A stretch of 64,000 nt of DNA, from assembly GCA_016650125.1 (NCBI GenBank), contig JAENWT010000001.1, positions 1 through 64,000 on the forward strand, given 5' to 3'. The notes beneath the pieces were generated by a model, which was not told the origin of the DNA, searched no databases, and worked only from the letters and a program-made list of their open reading frames with translations. The stretch is from Thermoleophilia bacterium (GTDB lineage Bacteria; Actinomycetota; Thermoleophilia; Solirubrobacterales; 70-9). Within the stretch, counting starts at the first letter, position 1, and every line of letters starts with the position of its first letter. This document shows positions 24,122 to 33,192 of the stretch, in pieces. Made by a program: the position numbers and the translations under genes.

Positions 24122-25954
24122 TCAGATCGACCAGTACGCGCCGATCCGGTCGGTGAACTGACGCGGCTTCTCGGCGTACACCCGTCGCCCCAGGGGCAGG
24201 GCCTCGTCGAGCAGCTCGATCTGGCGGGCGATCGCGATCGCTTTCAGTCCGGCAACCGACGGATCCGTGGCGTGACCGGTCTCGAGTTCGTCGAGCAGGA
24301 CCGAGAGGTCGTTGTAGGAGCCGAGCAGCTCGGCCAGGTGCCCGATCTCCTTCACCGGCGCCTTCAACCCCTCCTTCCAGGAATTGCGCAGCAGCCGCAG
24401 CTGGTACCAGAGGTCCTTGACCCGTTTACGCCACTCGTGGACGGTGGCCGACGTCGCTTCGGCTTCAACGTCCTCGAGCCGCCGCTGCCCGTCGCGATAG
24501 GTCCGCCGCAGGCCGCCGGCGAAGAGCTGCCAGTCGGATTCGGAGAGGTTCCAGTCATCGATCAGGCGCCCGCCTTCCTCGATGGTTCTTGCCGCCCGCT
24601 CGAGGCGGGAGTCGATCGCCGGGCCGCCCGATTCCCGGTCCCGGTCGCGTCGCGCTTCGAGCTCGGCGATCAGCGGAGCGGCCGCGGCCGCCTGGTCCGG
24701 TTGCGAGGCGATCAGGGCTTCGACCGTCTCGACCAGGACTTCGCTGTCGCGCGACTCGGAGAGCAGCCGGGCGGCGTCGCGGTACCGGCGGTTCTCGGTC
24801 CGGAAGGTCTCCTTGCCGACGTTCTCCCGGACGAGCCGCAGCACGGCCCTCATTTTCTTAATGTCCTTGCGTGCTTCGTGGATCGAATCGGCCCGGGCCG
24901 CCGGATCGGAGGAGCGCAGGTTCTTCAGCGCCGACTCGACCCGGCTGTGGGCGACCCGCCGGACCTCGCTGGCCGGGTTCTCCCGGCCGAGCCGGTACCC
25001 GGGGTCCCGGATCTCGTTCTCCGTCGGCTCTCCGGCCGGGCTGATGCTGATCGTGAACCGGGAGACGTCCGATTCGCCTGGTTCGACCGAGTTCAGGTCA
25101 CGACCGCTGACCAGGGCATCGGTCGGGGCTTTCATCGGCTCGAAACAGACCACGTCCTCGCCGGCCGGCGCGAAAATCTGGGCGGCGCCGTAGCCCCGGT
25201 CGAGCCGCACGGTGATGCGGCGGCGATCGTCGGCCACCGAGAACCCGGCGCCCGCTTCGATACCCGTGAAGCCGTCGTCCCACGACCGGTCGCCGAGGGT
25301 CTCGGTGCCGGCTTCGAGGCTGTTCCCCCCGGCCGTCGGGATGCCGCGCTCGTCGAACTCGAGGGCCTTCCGGGCCGGCAGCTCGATCTGCCAGCTCGAG
25401 CGGTCCCCTCCGGGCAGGCTCAGGTAAGGATGGAAACCGAAGGCCAGGGGCATCGGTCCGTCGCCGGTGTTGACCACGGTGGCCGTCACGGTGAGCGTTT
25501 CACCCTCGATCTTCATCTCGAGTTCGAGGCGGTGGGGGAAAGGGAAGCTCGCCAGCAGCTCGGGGTGGGCGCCGAAGTCAAGCGAGGCGGCCAGCCGCGC
25601 GTCCTCCCGCTGGTCCCCGGCCGAAGCGTCTTCGATGATCCAGAGCGGGGACGCCGCCAGGGTTCCGTGGATCGCGAGGCCGTTGTCGTCGCGACGCACT
25701 CCGAAAGCATCCGGTTCGATCCTGACCGCCCGGCCGCCGAACTCGTACTCGTTCCGCGACAGCCGGTTCGCCCACGGGTAGAGGATCGGCAGGCCCATGG
25801 TCTTGCCCGACTCGACGTAACTCTCGAGCCCGCGGCGCTGGCCGAGGAGTTCTTCGCCTTCGTGGCGCAGGGACACCCCGATCATTCCGGCTTCCGGGAC
25901 GAAGGTCGCCGAGAGGCCGCTGCCGGATTCGATGCGGATTGCGCGCAGGCTCAT
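24122..25954 (-). CDS. Aldose 1-epimerase fused to a CHAD domain
   Basis: The 610-residue protein has two complete modules. Residues 1-310 form an aldose 1-epimerase (mutarotase): PWANRLSRNEYEFGG, His96 in GLAIHG, catalytic-type His175 in FGFHPYLSL and Glu272 in CFEPMKAPTDAL. From about 319 a CHAD domain begins (GYRLGRENPASEVRRVAHSRVESALKNLR) with its two basic helices, SIHEARKDIKKMRAVLRLV and VHEWRKRVKDLWYQLRLL. CHAD domains bind inorganic polyphosphate through such Lys/Arg helices. There is no stop or frame change at the junction. The protein is probably cytoplasmic. The next gene, divergent, is a fructosamine kinase, hinting at sugar damage or storage metabolism. I infer polyphosphate targeting or regulation of a sugar epimerase. 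Confidence 0.88.
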   Translation of the reverse strand: MSLRAIRIESGSGLSATFVPEAGMIGVSLRHEGEELLGQRRGLESYVESGKTMGLPILYPWANRLSRNEYEFGGRAVRIEPDAFGVRRDDNGLAIHGTLAASPLWIIEDASAGDQREDARLAASLDFGAHPELLASFPFPHRLELEMKIEGETLTVTATVVNTGDGPMPLAFGFHPYLSLPGGDRSSWQIELPARKALEFDERGIPTAGGNSLEAGTETLGDRSWDDGFTGIEAGAGFSVADDRRRITVRLDRGYGAAQIFAPAGEDVVCFEPMKAPTDALVSGRDLNSVEPGESDVSRFTISISPAGEPTENEIRDPGYRLGRENPASEVRRVAHSRVESALKNLRSSDPAARADSIHEARKDIKKMRAVLRLVRENVGKETFRTENRRYRDAARLLSESRDSEVLVETVEALIASQPDQAAAAAPLIAELEARRDRDRESGGPAIDSRLERAARTIEEGGRLIDDWNLSESDWQLFAGGLRRTYRDGQRRLEDVEAEATSATVHEWRKRVKDLWYQLRLLRNSWKEGLKAPVKEIGHLAELLGSYNDLSVLLDELETGHATDPSVAGLKAIAIARQIELLDEALPLGRRVYAEKPRQFTDRIGAYWSI

Positions 25955-26037
25955 GCCCGGATGATCGCGAATCCCGGAGCCGGTGGCGTAAACGAACCGG
26001 TAACGCCGGTGACGGGTTTAATCTTCAAGGGATGGAG

Positions 26038-26958
26038 ATGAAGGAAAGTTGCGGACGGGAGACCGGTGAATCGCCGGGTCTGTTCGAGGCTGCGGCCCGG
26101 GTCGCGGGCAGCCGGCTGGAGGACGTGGCCGCCTGCGCGGGCGGAGACATCAACCAGGCCTGGAAGTTGAAGCTGGGCGACGGGACGGAGGCTTTCCTGA
26201 AGAGCCGGCCTGGCGCACCGGCGCGAGAGTTTGAAGTCGAGGCCGCCGGACTCGAGTGGCTGGCCGCGGTCGGCGAGCTGCCAGTGCCGAAAGTCCTCGG
26301 AGTAGTGCCGGGAGACCAGCCCGGGCTGCTGCTCGGATGGATCGAACCGGGCGGGCGGCTCGATTCAGCCGGTGAGGCCACATTCGGTCAGGGCCTGGCC
26401 CGGATCCACCGGCAGGAGGCCGACGGTTTCGGCACGCTTCCTGACGGAGCACCAGAGGGCGACCTGATGGTCGGCCCAGTCAGCCTCGGAAATTTCGTCG
26501 ATCAGGACACCAGGGACGGGTTCGGCCCCTGCTATGCGCGCCGCCTCGAGGGCCTCGTCGCGCAGGCGCTCGACTGCGCCGCGATCGACTCCGAACAGGC
26601 TGCCGGCATCGGAAAGCTGTGCGGACGGATCGAGGAGTTCACCGGACCGCCCGAGCCGCCGGCGCGGACCCATGGCGACCTTTGGTCGGGCAACGTCCTG
26701 GTCGGGGCTGACGGTCGGCCCTGGCTGATCGACCCAGCCGCGCATGGCGCCCACCGCGAGCTTGACCTGGCGATGCTCGCCCTCTTCGGTGCCCCGTCCG
26801 ACCGTTTCATGGGGGCGTACCGCGAGGAGTTTCCGCTCGCCCCGGACCATCAGGAACGGGTCGAGCTCTGGCAGATCCAGCCACTCCTGATCCACGCGAT
26901 CCTCTTCGACGGTTCCTACGGCGAGGCTGCCGCCCGAGCCGCCGGCCGATACCTCTGA
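26038..26958 (+). CDS. Fructosamine kinase family protein
   Basis: This small-molecule kinase phosphorylates protein- or amine-bound ketosugars for deglycation. The 306-residue protein shows the family blocks GGDINQAWKLKLGDG, AFLKSR (ATP-binding Lys), the catalytic THGDLWSGNVLVGADGRPWLIDPAAHGAHRELDLAML and the C-terminal ERVELWQIQPLLIHAILF. I chose ATG 26038, seven bases after AAGG; ATG 26032 is an alternative. It is divergent from the epimerase-CHAD gene with about 80 bases between, so both may share a control region. Confidence 0.9.
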   Translation: MKESCGRETGESPGLFEAAARVAGSRLEDVAACAGGDINQAWKLKLGDGTEAFLKSRPGAPAREFEVEAAGLEWLAAVGELPVPKVLGVVPGDQPGLLLGWIEPGGRLDSAGEATFGQGLARIHRQEADGFGTLPDGAPEGDLMVGPVSLGNFVDQDTRDGFGPCYARRLEGLVAQALDCAAIDSEQAAGIGKLCGRIEEFTGPPEPPARTHGDLWSGNVLVGADGRPWLIDPAAHGAHRELDLAMLALFGAPSDRFMGAYREEFPLAPDHQERVELWQIQPLLIHAILFDGSYGEAAARAAGRYL

Positions 26959-26983
26959 GTGGGCGAAGCCAGACTGCCCGTTT

Positions 26984-28312
26984 CTAGTTGTCGATCGCGC
27001 GCGAGTCGAGGAAGAGCCGCTGCGGGCTGTACTGGTCGAATACGAGGCGGAGCCGGTCGACCGCTTCGCGCGGGAAGCAGTTGTCGAATTCACAGTCGGC
27101 GCCGGCGAAGTTGACGAACTTGGTCTCGCCGGTCCAGGGTTCCATCGCTTCGAACAGGTTGGCCAGGTCGGAGACTGTCGCCGCGGTAGTTCCCGGGTCG
27201 GCGGCAATGCCGGTGCCGAAGAGCAGGAACTCTCCGTCGAGTCGGTCGAGCACACCGGCATCCCTGGCGGGCTGCCCGAGCTGGCCGCCGGCGTGCCGGA
27301 GTTCGGCAACGATTAACGAGGTCGTCGCGTCCGGGCCGACCGCGGTGAGGAACGATTGGGCCGCAGTTTCGTCGAGGGAGCCCAGCATCGCCGAGTCGCC
27401 CGTGCCCGGCATCGGCTCCTCAGGATCTCCATGAAGGCGGGTGACCGCGGCGGTCGGCTGAACGCCCCAGCCACCCATCAGCGGTTCGCCGCACTCCGCG
27501 AGCAGGCTGGCCAGCTCTTCGCCTGACGCCTGGTCGACCGAGACGCCATCGACACAGACCACGGCCCTGCCGCGGATCGGCTCGGGGATCTCCTCAAACG
27601 GAGGCATGCGCATGATGCGGAAGTTCGAAGTGGTCGAATCGTTCGCCGTCCCGGTCCACTTGATCCAGGCGTCGAGGGTCGCGGCCGCGGCGCTGATCGG
27701 CAGGAAGGTCGCTCCGGCGAAGACCTCAGCCATTGGCAGCAGTTCGATCTCGACCGCGGTAACCACGGCGAGGCCGCCTCCACCTCCGCGTAGTGCCCAG
27801 AAGAGCTCCGGCTCCGTGTCGGCGTCGACTCGAAGCTCGGTACCGTCTTCGGTGACCACTTCGAAAGCGTCGATGTAATTGCAGGCGAGGCCGTGCGACC
27901 GGCCGTAGGTACTGAGCCCGCCGCCGAGCAGGTAGCCGATCACTCCGACCGAAGGCGACGAGCCGTGGAGTGCGGTCAGGCCGTGGGGGGTCGCCGCCGT
28001 GATCACGTCATCCCAGCTCGCGCCCGCCAGGACCCGGGCGGTCCGGGCCTCGGCGTCGATCTCGACCATACCGTCGTGGAGTTCTGTCTTCATCAGCAGG
28101 GAGCCTTCGAGGCCGGGCAGGGCTTCGGCGGCGTGGCCGGTCGTCTGGTTCGTCACCTTCAGTCTCCGCTCACGGGCCCAGGCGAGAGACTCCTTGACGT
28201 CTTCGACGTTCCGGGCGACAGCCACGGCGGCCGGACGCTGGTCGGCACCGAGGTTCCAGGCGAGTCGCGCGGAATCGTAGTCAGCGTCGGCGGGAAGGAT
28301 GAAATCGGGCAC
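26984..28312 (-). CDS. FAD-linked oxidase (berberine-bridge-enzyme-like)
   Basis: The 442-residue flavoprotein is of the PCMH/BBE type. I set the start at GTG 28310-28312, which has GGAGG seven bases upstream; the frame continues to 28447 without homology. The PCMH half contains PAAVAVARNVEDVKESLAWAR, TTGHAAEALPGL (the His is the usual covalent FAD attachment site), SPSVGVIGYLLGGGLSTYGRSHGLACNYIDAFEVVTEDG and ELFWALRGGGGGLAVVTAVEIEL. A C-terminal BBE segment (YSPQRLFLDSRAIDN) completes it. Such enzymes oxidise alcohols, sugars or alkaloid-like substrates with O2. The substrate is unknown. Confidence 0.88.
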   Translation of the reverse strand: MPDFILPADADYDSARLAWNLGADQRPAAVAVARNVEDVKESLAWARERRLKVTNQTTGHAAEALPGLEGSLLMKTELHDGMVEIDAEARTARVLAGASWDDVITAATPHGLTALHGSSPSVGVIGYLLGGGLSTYGRSHGLACNYIDAFEVVTEDGTELRVDADTEPELFWALRGGGGGLAVVTAVEIELLPMAEVFAGATFLPISAAAATLDAWIKWTGTANDSTTSNFRIMRMPPFEEIPEPIRGRAVVCVDGVSVDQASGEELASLLAECGEPLMGGWGVQPTAAVTRLHGDPEEPMPGTGDSAMLGSLDETAAQSFLTAVGPDATTSLIVAELRHAGGQLGQPARDAGVLDRLDGEFLLFGTGIAADPGTTAATVSDLANLFEAMEPWTGETKFVNFAGADCEFDNCFPREAVDRLRLVFDQYSPQRLFLDSRAIDN

Positions 28313-28439
28313 TTTGGGACCTCCGTGATCGGAAACGGAACCGGTGAGAAGCGAGGCACTATAGCGCGATGGCGGACCTCGATCTGACCCCGCCGGCGGT
28401 CGGCTTTCCGACCGCCCGAACCCGTACTCTCGACCCTCC

Positions 28440-30140
28440 TTGAGCACCGCCTCCGCCTACTCGAACCCCGGCTCCGGACCCCGGATCACCCTGCCCGCCT
28501 GGCCCGACGACCGGCCCCTCCGGGAGTGGCAGATCGAAGCCCTGTCCGTACTTGATGACCACGGGGGATCCAGTTTCCTAGCTTCGGCGACCCCGGCGGC
28601 CGGCAAGACGACCTTCGGACTCAAGGTGGCGCACCAGATGCTCAGTGCCGGCCAGGTCTCCCGAGTGGTCGTGGTCGGGCCGACCACACACATCTGCCGC
28701 CAGTGGGCGTCCGATGCCGCCCGATACGGGATCGACCTCGAACCGAACCGGCCGAACTCCGACGGGGCCGAGACCGAGGACTTCCACGGGGTCGCCGTTA
28801 CCTACCAGACGGTCGCCGCCGATCCGACCCTGCACGCAGCGTCGTCGAGGCGACCGACCCTGGTGATCGCCGACGAGCCCCACCACATGGGGGATCAGGC
28901 GAGCTGGGGCGTGAGCGCACGCAAGGCTTTCGGCCACGCCAACTTCCGCCTGCTCCTCTCCGGCACGCCCTTCCGGTCGGACAATGCAGCGATTCCGTGG
29001 ATCGCTTATGACGAGGACGGAATGAGTACGGCCGACTTCGTCTACGGCTATCCCGAGGCCCTGGTCGACCGGGTCTGCCGCCCCGTCACCTTCCTGCCCT
29101 ATGACGGCGAGATGGAGTGGGAGAGCGATGGCAAGATCCGGACAGCCGACTTCGACCTAGTGCTGCCTTCGAACGAATCGGCAAGGCGGCTTCGAACCGC
29201 GCTCGACGCGGGCGGCGACTGGATGGGTGAGGTCCTGCGCGACGCCGACCGGAAGCTTGAAGAGGTCCGGGCGGGCGGGCACCCCGACGCCGGTGGCCTG
29301 GTGATCGCCTCGGACCAGAACCACGCCCGGGCGATCTCCCGACGCATGGGCATGATCTGCGGCGAGATCCCGGAGATCGTGATGAGCGACGAACCCGACG
29401 GCAGCCGCCGGATCGCCAATTTCTCGGCGGGGGACAAACGCTGGCTCGTCTCCGTGCTGATGGTGTCGGAGGGTGTGGACATTCCGCGCCTCCGGGTCGG
29501 CGTCTACGCGACCGCCGCCCGCACCGAGCTTTTCTTCCGGCAGGTGGTCGGCCGTTTCATCCGGGTGACCCCGAGTCCGCGGCGCCAGATGAGTTACCTC
29601 CTGCTGCCGGCAGACGAAAGGCTCAAGCGGCTCGCTTTCGAGATCGAGAAGGAGCGTCGCCACGCGATCGACCTCGCGCCTTCGCTTGAGGACGAGCTCG
29701 AGGAACTCGACCACGAACTGCCCGAGCGGGGCGAGGCAGGCGACGGATTCCACATGCTGAGCTCGACTGCGGCCGAGCTGGACGAAGCGATCCTCGCCCA
29801 GACCACGATGCAGCTTTTCGCGACCGACGACATCGACGAAACGCCGCAATCGGTCTCGGCGATCACCGGGGCAGCGACCATCCGCGCCCGGCCGGCCATC
29901 AAGCCCAAGGCCGAGCCGGCCGCACCCGCCGAGCCGAAGCGGGAGTCAGCCTTCGCCGCCCGCGAGCGCCTGCGCGGAGAGCGCCGGACGATGGTGGCCG
30001 ATATCTCCCGGAGGACGGGAGAAAGTCACCGGGAGGTTCATTCCCGGATCAACCGGATGACGGGAGTGACGGCGGTCAGCAAAGCGACCCGCAGCCAACT
30101 CGAGCAGGGAAACGAACTGCTCGAGCACGACCTCAGCTGA
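28440..30140 (+). CDS. SF2 DEAD/DEAH-type helicase
   Basis: The 566-residue helicase starts at TTG 28440 with no clear ribosome site. Motif I is ATPAAGKT (residues 50-57), motif II DEPH (145-148), motif III LSGTPFR and motif VI FRQVVGRFIRVTP. This layout recalls type III restriction-subunit-like and UvsW-like helicases that translocate on duplex or branched DNA. The C-terminal 130 residues are a charged, Pro/Ala-rich linker and a helical tail (HREVHSRINRMTGV) of unknown role. No methylase or nuclease gene is adjacent, so a restriction role is not supported. DNA repair is likelier. Confidence 0.82.
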   Translation: MSTASAYSNPGSGPRITLPAWPDDRPLREWQIEALSVLDDHGGSSFLASATPAAGKTTFGLKVAHQMLSAGQVSRVVVVGPTTHICRQWASDAARYGIDLEPNRPNSDGAETEDFHGVAVTYQTVAADPTLHAASSRRPTLVIADEPHHMGDQASWGVSARKAFGHANFRLLLSGTPFRSDNAAIPWIAYDEDGMSTADFVYGYPEALVDRVCRPVTFLPYDGEMEWESDGKIRTADFDLVLPSNESARRLRTALDAGGDWMGEVLRDADRKLEEVRAGGHPDAGGLVIASDQNHARAISRRMGMICGEIPEIVMSDEPDGSRRIANFSAGDKRWLVSVLMVSEGVDIPRLRVGVYATAARTELFFRQVVGRFIRVTPSPRRQMSYLLLPADERLKRLAFEIEKERRHAIDLAPSLEDELEELDHELPERGEAGDGFHMLSSTAAELDEAILAQTTMQLFATDDIDETPQSVSAITGAATIRARPAIKPKAEPAAPAEPKRESAFAARERLRGERRTMVADISRRTGESHREVHSRINRMTGVTAVSKATRSQLEQGNELLEHDLS

Positions 30141-30172
30141 ACCGGCTTCCAGCGCGACAGAAACTTTCGGCG

Positions 30173-30207
30173 AAACCCGGGTTTTCACTCGTACGCGCTT
30201 CGGCGCG
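30173..30207 (+). terminator. Two small hairpins downstream of the helicase
   Basis: AAACCCGGGTTT (30173-30184) is a 12-bp palindrome followed by T and may end the helicase transcript. A second 5-bp stem with a UUCG loop lies at 30194-30207, in the leader of the next gene. Confidence 0.45.
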
Positions 30208-30234
30208 CTCGTCCGGGGCCAACGTAGGAGAACA

Positions 30235-32763
30235 ATGAACCAGTCCGGCAGTGCCGTTTCCGTGGAAGTCAGTCAGTGCCGCTGGCGCGTCTCGCTCGCA
30301 CTAGTCGCCCTTTCCGCCTGCCTCATTGCGGTCCTGGCCATGGGGGGACAGGCCCGAGCCACCCCGGTTTTCGACAAGAGCTTCGGTGAAGACGGCCGGG
30401 TCCAGACGAATCTCGACTACAACCAGGTCCGCCGCGGTGGATATGTCCAGGACATGCACAGCCTGCCGGACGGCAGGTTCATGGTCACCACATCGTTCGA
30501 GCCTGCCCTTGACACCATGGTGGTGGTGCGTTTCCTTGCGAACGGCAGCATCGACCAGGCCTTTGGCAAGGCGGGGATCCTCCGCGTCGGGTTCGGGAGT
30601 GAAATCGAGTACCTCGAGAACGGCAAGTTCATCGTTGCCGGTGAAATCGGCACCGGTACACCGGGGCAGGATGTCCTCGTCAGGAAGTTCAATGCGGACG
30701 GTTCGATCGATCGTGATTTCGGCAAGGCGGGTTCGTTCCGCCACGACTTTGGTGCTCAAGACGGGACTCAGGAACTGGCGGTCGGGTCGACTGGCCAGAT
30801 ATTGCTGGAGGCCAACGTCTTCTGTCACGCCACCGCGAGGGTTTGTTACGACTCGACTTCCGACTCGCAGCAGCTCATCCTGGTCAGCCCCGACGGAAGC
30901 CTGGTGAAGAAAGGACGCGGAAGCATCAACTACCTCGGAGGCATCCAGGCGGCCAACGACGGGACCTTCCGGGCGACTGAATCGGGAGACCCGAACTACG
31001 ACGATCACAGTCACCGGTTCGTCAGGATCGATCGAAACCTCAAGGTCACCACGATCCGCGACTTCGGCGAAGGCAAGCTCGACTGGACCGGGCCCACCCT
31101 CATGCTCCCCGACAACGGTCTCTACGCCCTGTCGGGCGATGAATCCCCGGATACCAGTGTGGTCAAGGTCAAGCCGGACGGGCGCATCGACCCGACTTTC
31201 GGAACGGATGGCAAAGTGACCTGCGAAGCCGAGCCCTTCACCATGCCATTCGAGGGAAAAGCAATGCAGCTCGATGCGGAAGGACGAATCCTGGTCAGTG
31301 GCCGGTCGCCGAGCTGCGGACTGTTCCGGGTACTGCCGGACGGGACCGTCGATGCTTCGTTCGGCGACGGTGGAGCGGTCGCTTTCCCCGATGATGGTTC
31401 GTACCGGGGCGGCCTGCCGGCGTTCACCTCGGGCAGTCGCATTCTCCTGGGACGGTGGGACTACGACTTCGGCCGTGTGGTCATCGGTCGTCTGAGGGCG
31501 GACGGTTCTCGCGATACGAATTTCGGCGAAAAGAAGATCCCGATCCTCCAGGCCAGTGCCGATTCGGCGAAGGACATCGTTCGCACCGGCAACGGGCTCG
31601 TCGTCGGTGGTAACTCGAACTGCTCGGGATATCCTCCGCAGGCTCTGGAGTGTTTCGGCTTTGCGCTCGCCCGGTACAAGGAGAACGGCTCGCTCGACCG
31701 CAGCTTTGGAGATGCCGGCCGGGCCATCGGCAACTACATGACGATCCAGTCGCTCACGCGGCTTCATGGCGGCAAGGTTTTGGCAGCGGGAGGCGGGATC
31801 ACGCTGAAAGAGCCGGGATGGGACGGCCGGCCTGGTTTCGCACTTGCGCGATTCACCGCTGACGGTGATCTTGACCCCTCCTTCGGTGAGGGTGGGGTGG
31901 TTCGCACTTCGCTCGACGAGGGCCACGCCTTGCGGTCCACTGTCGCTCTTGACGCCGCCGTTCAGCGCGATGGGAAGATCGTGGTCACTGGGGAAACGAC
32001 CAACGATAAGCATGGCGTATCCGAATATCTGCCCGTTGCGCGCTACAACGCGAACGGATCCCTCGACCAGTCGTTTGACGACGACGGGATCCTCAAACTC
32101 GACCTCACCGACCTCTCGCTTGGGTCTGCCATCAGTGTGGTCGACCGCGGCCGCATCCTCATCGCCGGACGGGATCACTTCGATGCGGTGGTCCTCAGGC
32201 TGAAGCCGAACGGCGAACTCGACCCGTCCTTCGGCAAGGATGGAATCGCGAGGCCGAAGCTTCCGGTGCGGTCGCGCTTTAACGAAAGGGCTCAGTTCAC
32301 TCCCGAACGGTCTGCGAGTGCCATGACCGTGTTGAAAAACGGTCAGATCCTCGCCGGGGCGGCTGACGGCCACGGCATGATGGATGGCGTAGTTTTCAAG
32401 CTCACCCCGAGAGGGCGGCTCGTCAGGGGTTTTGGAAATAAAGGTCTCGCCTTCACGGCAGGTCTTACGCCCCAGGACATCACCGTCGGCAAGTGCCGTC
32501 GCTTGACCGTGTCAGGCGGTAATCGGAAGTCACCCAATTCGAGCGCCCGCTTCGGCGTCCTGCGACTCCGCTCAGGCGGAGGTGCCGACCGCAGCTTCAA
32601 CCGCGGCCGGACCGTCCTGCCTTTCGGTGGTGTTCAGCGCTCGAAGGCTTCGGCCGCGACGATCAGCAAAGGCCGGGTAATCGTGGCCGGAACCAGCAGA
32701 GGACTCCTCACCAACGATGACTTCGCCCTCGCCGGATTCTCCGCCCAGAAGAAATGTAAATAG
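30235..32763 (+). CDS. Secreted delta-60 repeat protein
   Basis: The 842-residue exported protein has a good AGGAG site and a signal peptide ending near ARATP (about residue 42). The mature part is a chain of about ten delta-60 repeats, each with the GxxDxxFGxxG signature (for example GSIDQAFGKAG, GTVDASFGDGG, GDLDPSFGEGG, GELDPSFGKDG) spaced 50-60 residues apart. These form a beta-propeller-like superstructure. There is no membrane anchor or catalytic residue visible. Several repeats are degenerate towards the C-terminus. It is probably a surface or matrix protein; its ligand is unknown. It ends six bases before the convergent DUF5519 gene. Confidence 0.88.
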   Translation: MNQSGSAVSVEVSQCRWRVSLALVALSACLIAVLAMGGQARATPVFDKSFGEDGRVQTNLDYNQVRRGGYVQDMHSLPDGRFMVTTSFEPALDTMVVVRFLANGSIDQAFGKAGILRVGFGSEIEYLENGKFIVAGEIGTGTPGQDVLVRKFNADGSIDRDFGKAGSFRHDFGAQDGTQELAVGSTGQILLEANVFCHATARVCYDSTSDSQQLILVSPDGSLVKKGRGSINYLGGIQAANDGTFRATESGDPNYDDHSHRFVRIDRNLKVTTIRDFGEGKLDWTGPTLMLPDNGLYALSGDESPDTSVVKVKPDGRIDPTFGTDGKVTCEAEPFTMPFEGKAMQLDAEGRILVSGRSPSCGLFRVLPDGTVDASFGDGGAVAFPDDGSYRGGLPAFTSGSRILLGRWDYDFGRVVIGRLRADGSRDTNFGEKKIPILQASADSAKDIVRTGNGLVVGGNSNCSGYPPQALECFGFALARYKENGSLDRSFGDAGRAIGNYMTIQSLTRLHGGKVLAAGGGITLKEPGWDGRPGFALARFTADGDLDPSFGEGGVVRTSLDEGHALRSTVALDAAVQRDGKIVVTGETTNDKHGVSEYLPVARYNANGSLDQSFDDDGILKLDLTDLSLGSAISVVDRGRILIAGRDHFDAVVLRLKPNGELDPSFGKDGIARPKLPVRSRFNERAQFTPERSASAMTVLKNGQILAGAADGHGMMDGVVFKLTPRGRLVRGFGNKGLAFTAGLTPQDITVGKCRRLTVSGGNRKSPNSSARFGVLRLRSGGGADRSFNRGRTVLPFGGVQRSKASAATISKGRVIVAGTSRGLLTNDDFALAGFSAQKKCK

Positions 32764-32768
32764 GGAGA

Positions 32769-33110
32769 TCACGGGGCCGGCACGCTGACCCTGTCTACGA
32801 TCCGGTCGTAATTCAGCCGCATCAGTTCGATCGCCTGCCAGACGTCGTGGTCGTCTTCGATCCGGCGGGCGGCCAGCCCTTTGTACTTCTCGCCCAGCGG
32901 ATGGTCGACCACCCGTCCGGCCTTCTTCAGCTCGGCGCTCTGGTCCTTGGGGAAAGCGAAGTGGGCTGCGTGGTCGCCGTGGAGGTGACCGATCTCACGG
33001 TTCTCGAACTTGAAGGCCTGGGCTCCGAACCGCCCCAGCTCTTTGGTCACTCCGGGCCAGCTGGTGACTTCGGCGGTGATGATTTCGCTCGCTGTCTTTG
33101 AATCTTCCAT
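32769..33110 (-). CDS. Luciferase-like domain protein (DUF5519)
   Basis: The 113-residue protein matches the small luciferase-like/DUF5519 family: AFKFENREIGHLHGDHAAHFAFPK in the centre and EDDHDVWQAIELMRLNYDRI at the end. The conserved GHLHGD motif is present. Biochemical function is not established despite the name. The gene is divergent from soxR, and its upstream region contains a MerR-type promoter (33155-33185), so it is a candidate SoxR target. Confidence 0.82.
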   Translation of the reverse strand: MEDSKTASEIITAEVTSWPGVTKELGRFGAQAFKFENREIGHLHGDHAAHFAFPKDQSAELKKAGRVVDHPLGEKYKGLAARRIEDDHDVWQAIELMRLNYDRIVDRVSVPAP

Positions 33111-33154
33111 CGGGTTCTGGTCCTTCCGGATAGGTGATGAGGGTCGGTTTGATA

Positions 33155-33185
33155 AAAGTACAAGTTCAAGTGAACTTTAAGTCAA
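33155..33185 (-). promoter_or_regulatory. MerR-type promoter with 19-bp spacer and dyad (putative SoxR operator)
   Basis: On the minus strand, TTGACT (33180-33185) and TACTTT (33155-33160) are separated by exactly 19 bp. A dyad AAGTTCA-N2-TGAACTT (33162-33177) is centred in that spacer. Overlong 19-20-bp spacers with a central dyad are the hallmark of promoters activated by MerR-family proteins, and soxR lies about 80 bases away. The promoter reads into the DUF5519 gene. Confidence 0.7.
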
Positions 33186-33192
33186 GGAAAAA

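Noticed and set aside
23765-26041. 758-residue open frame on the plus strand
   Set aside because: It is a high-GC shadow of the amine-oxidase-like and epimerase-CHAD genes; its composition is Arg/Gly/Pro-rich with no motifs.
30301-32373. 690-residue open frame on the minus strand
   Set aside because: It is antisense to the delta-60 repeat protein, whose repeats and signal peptide are clear.
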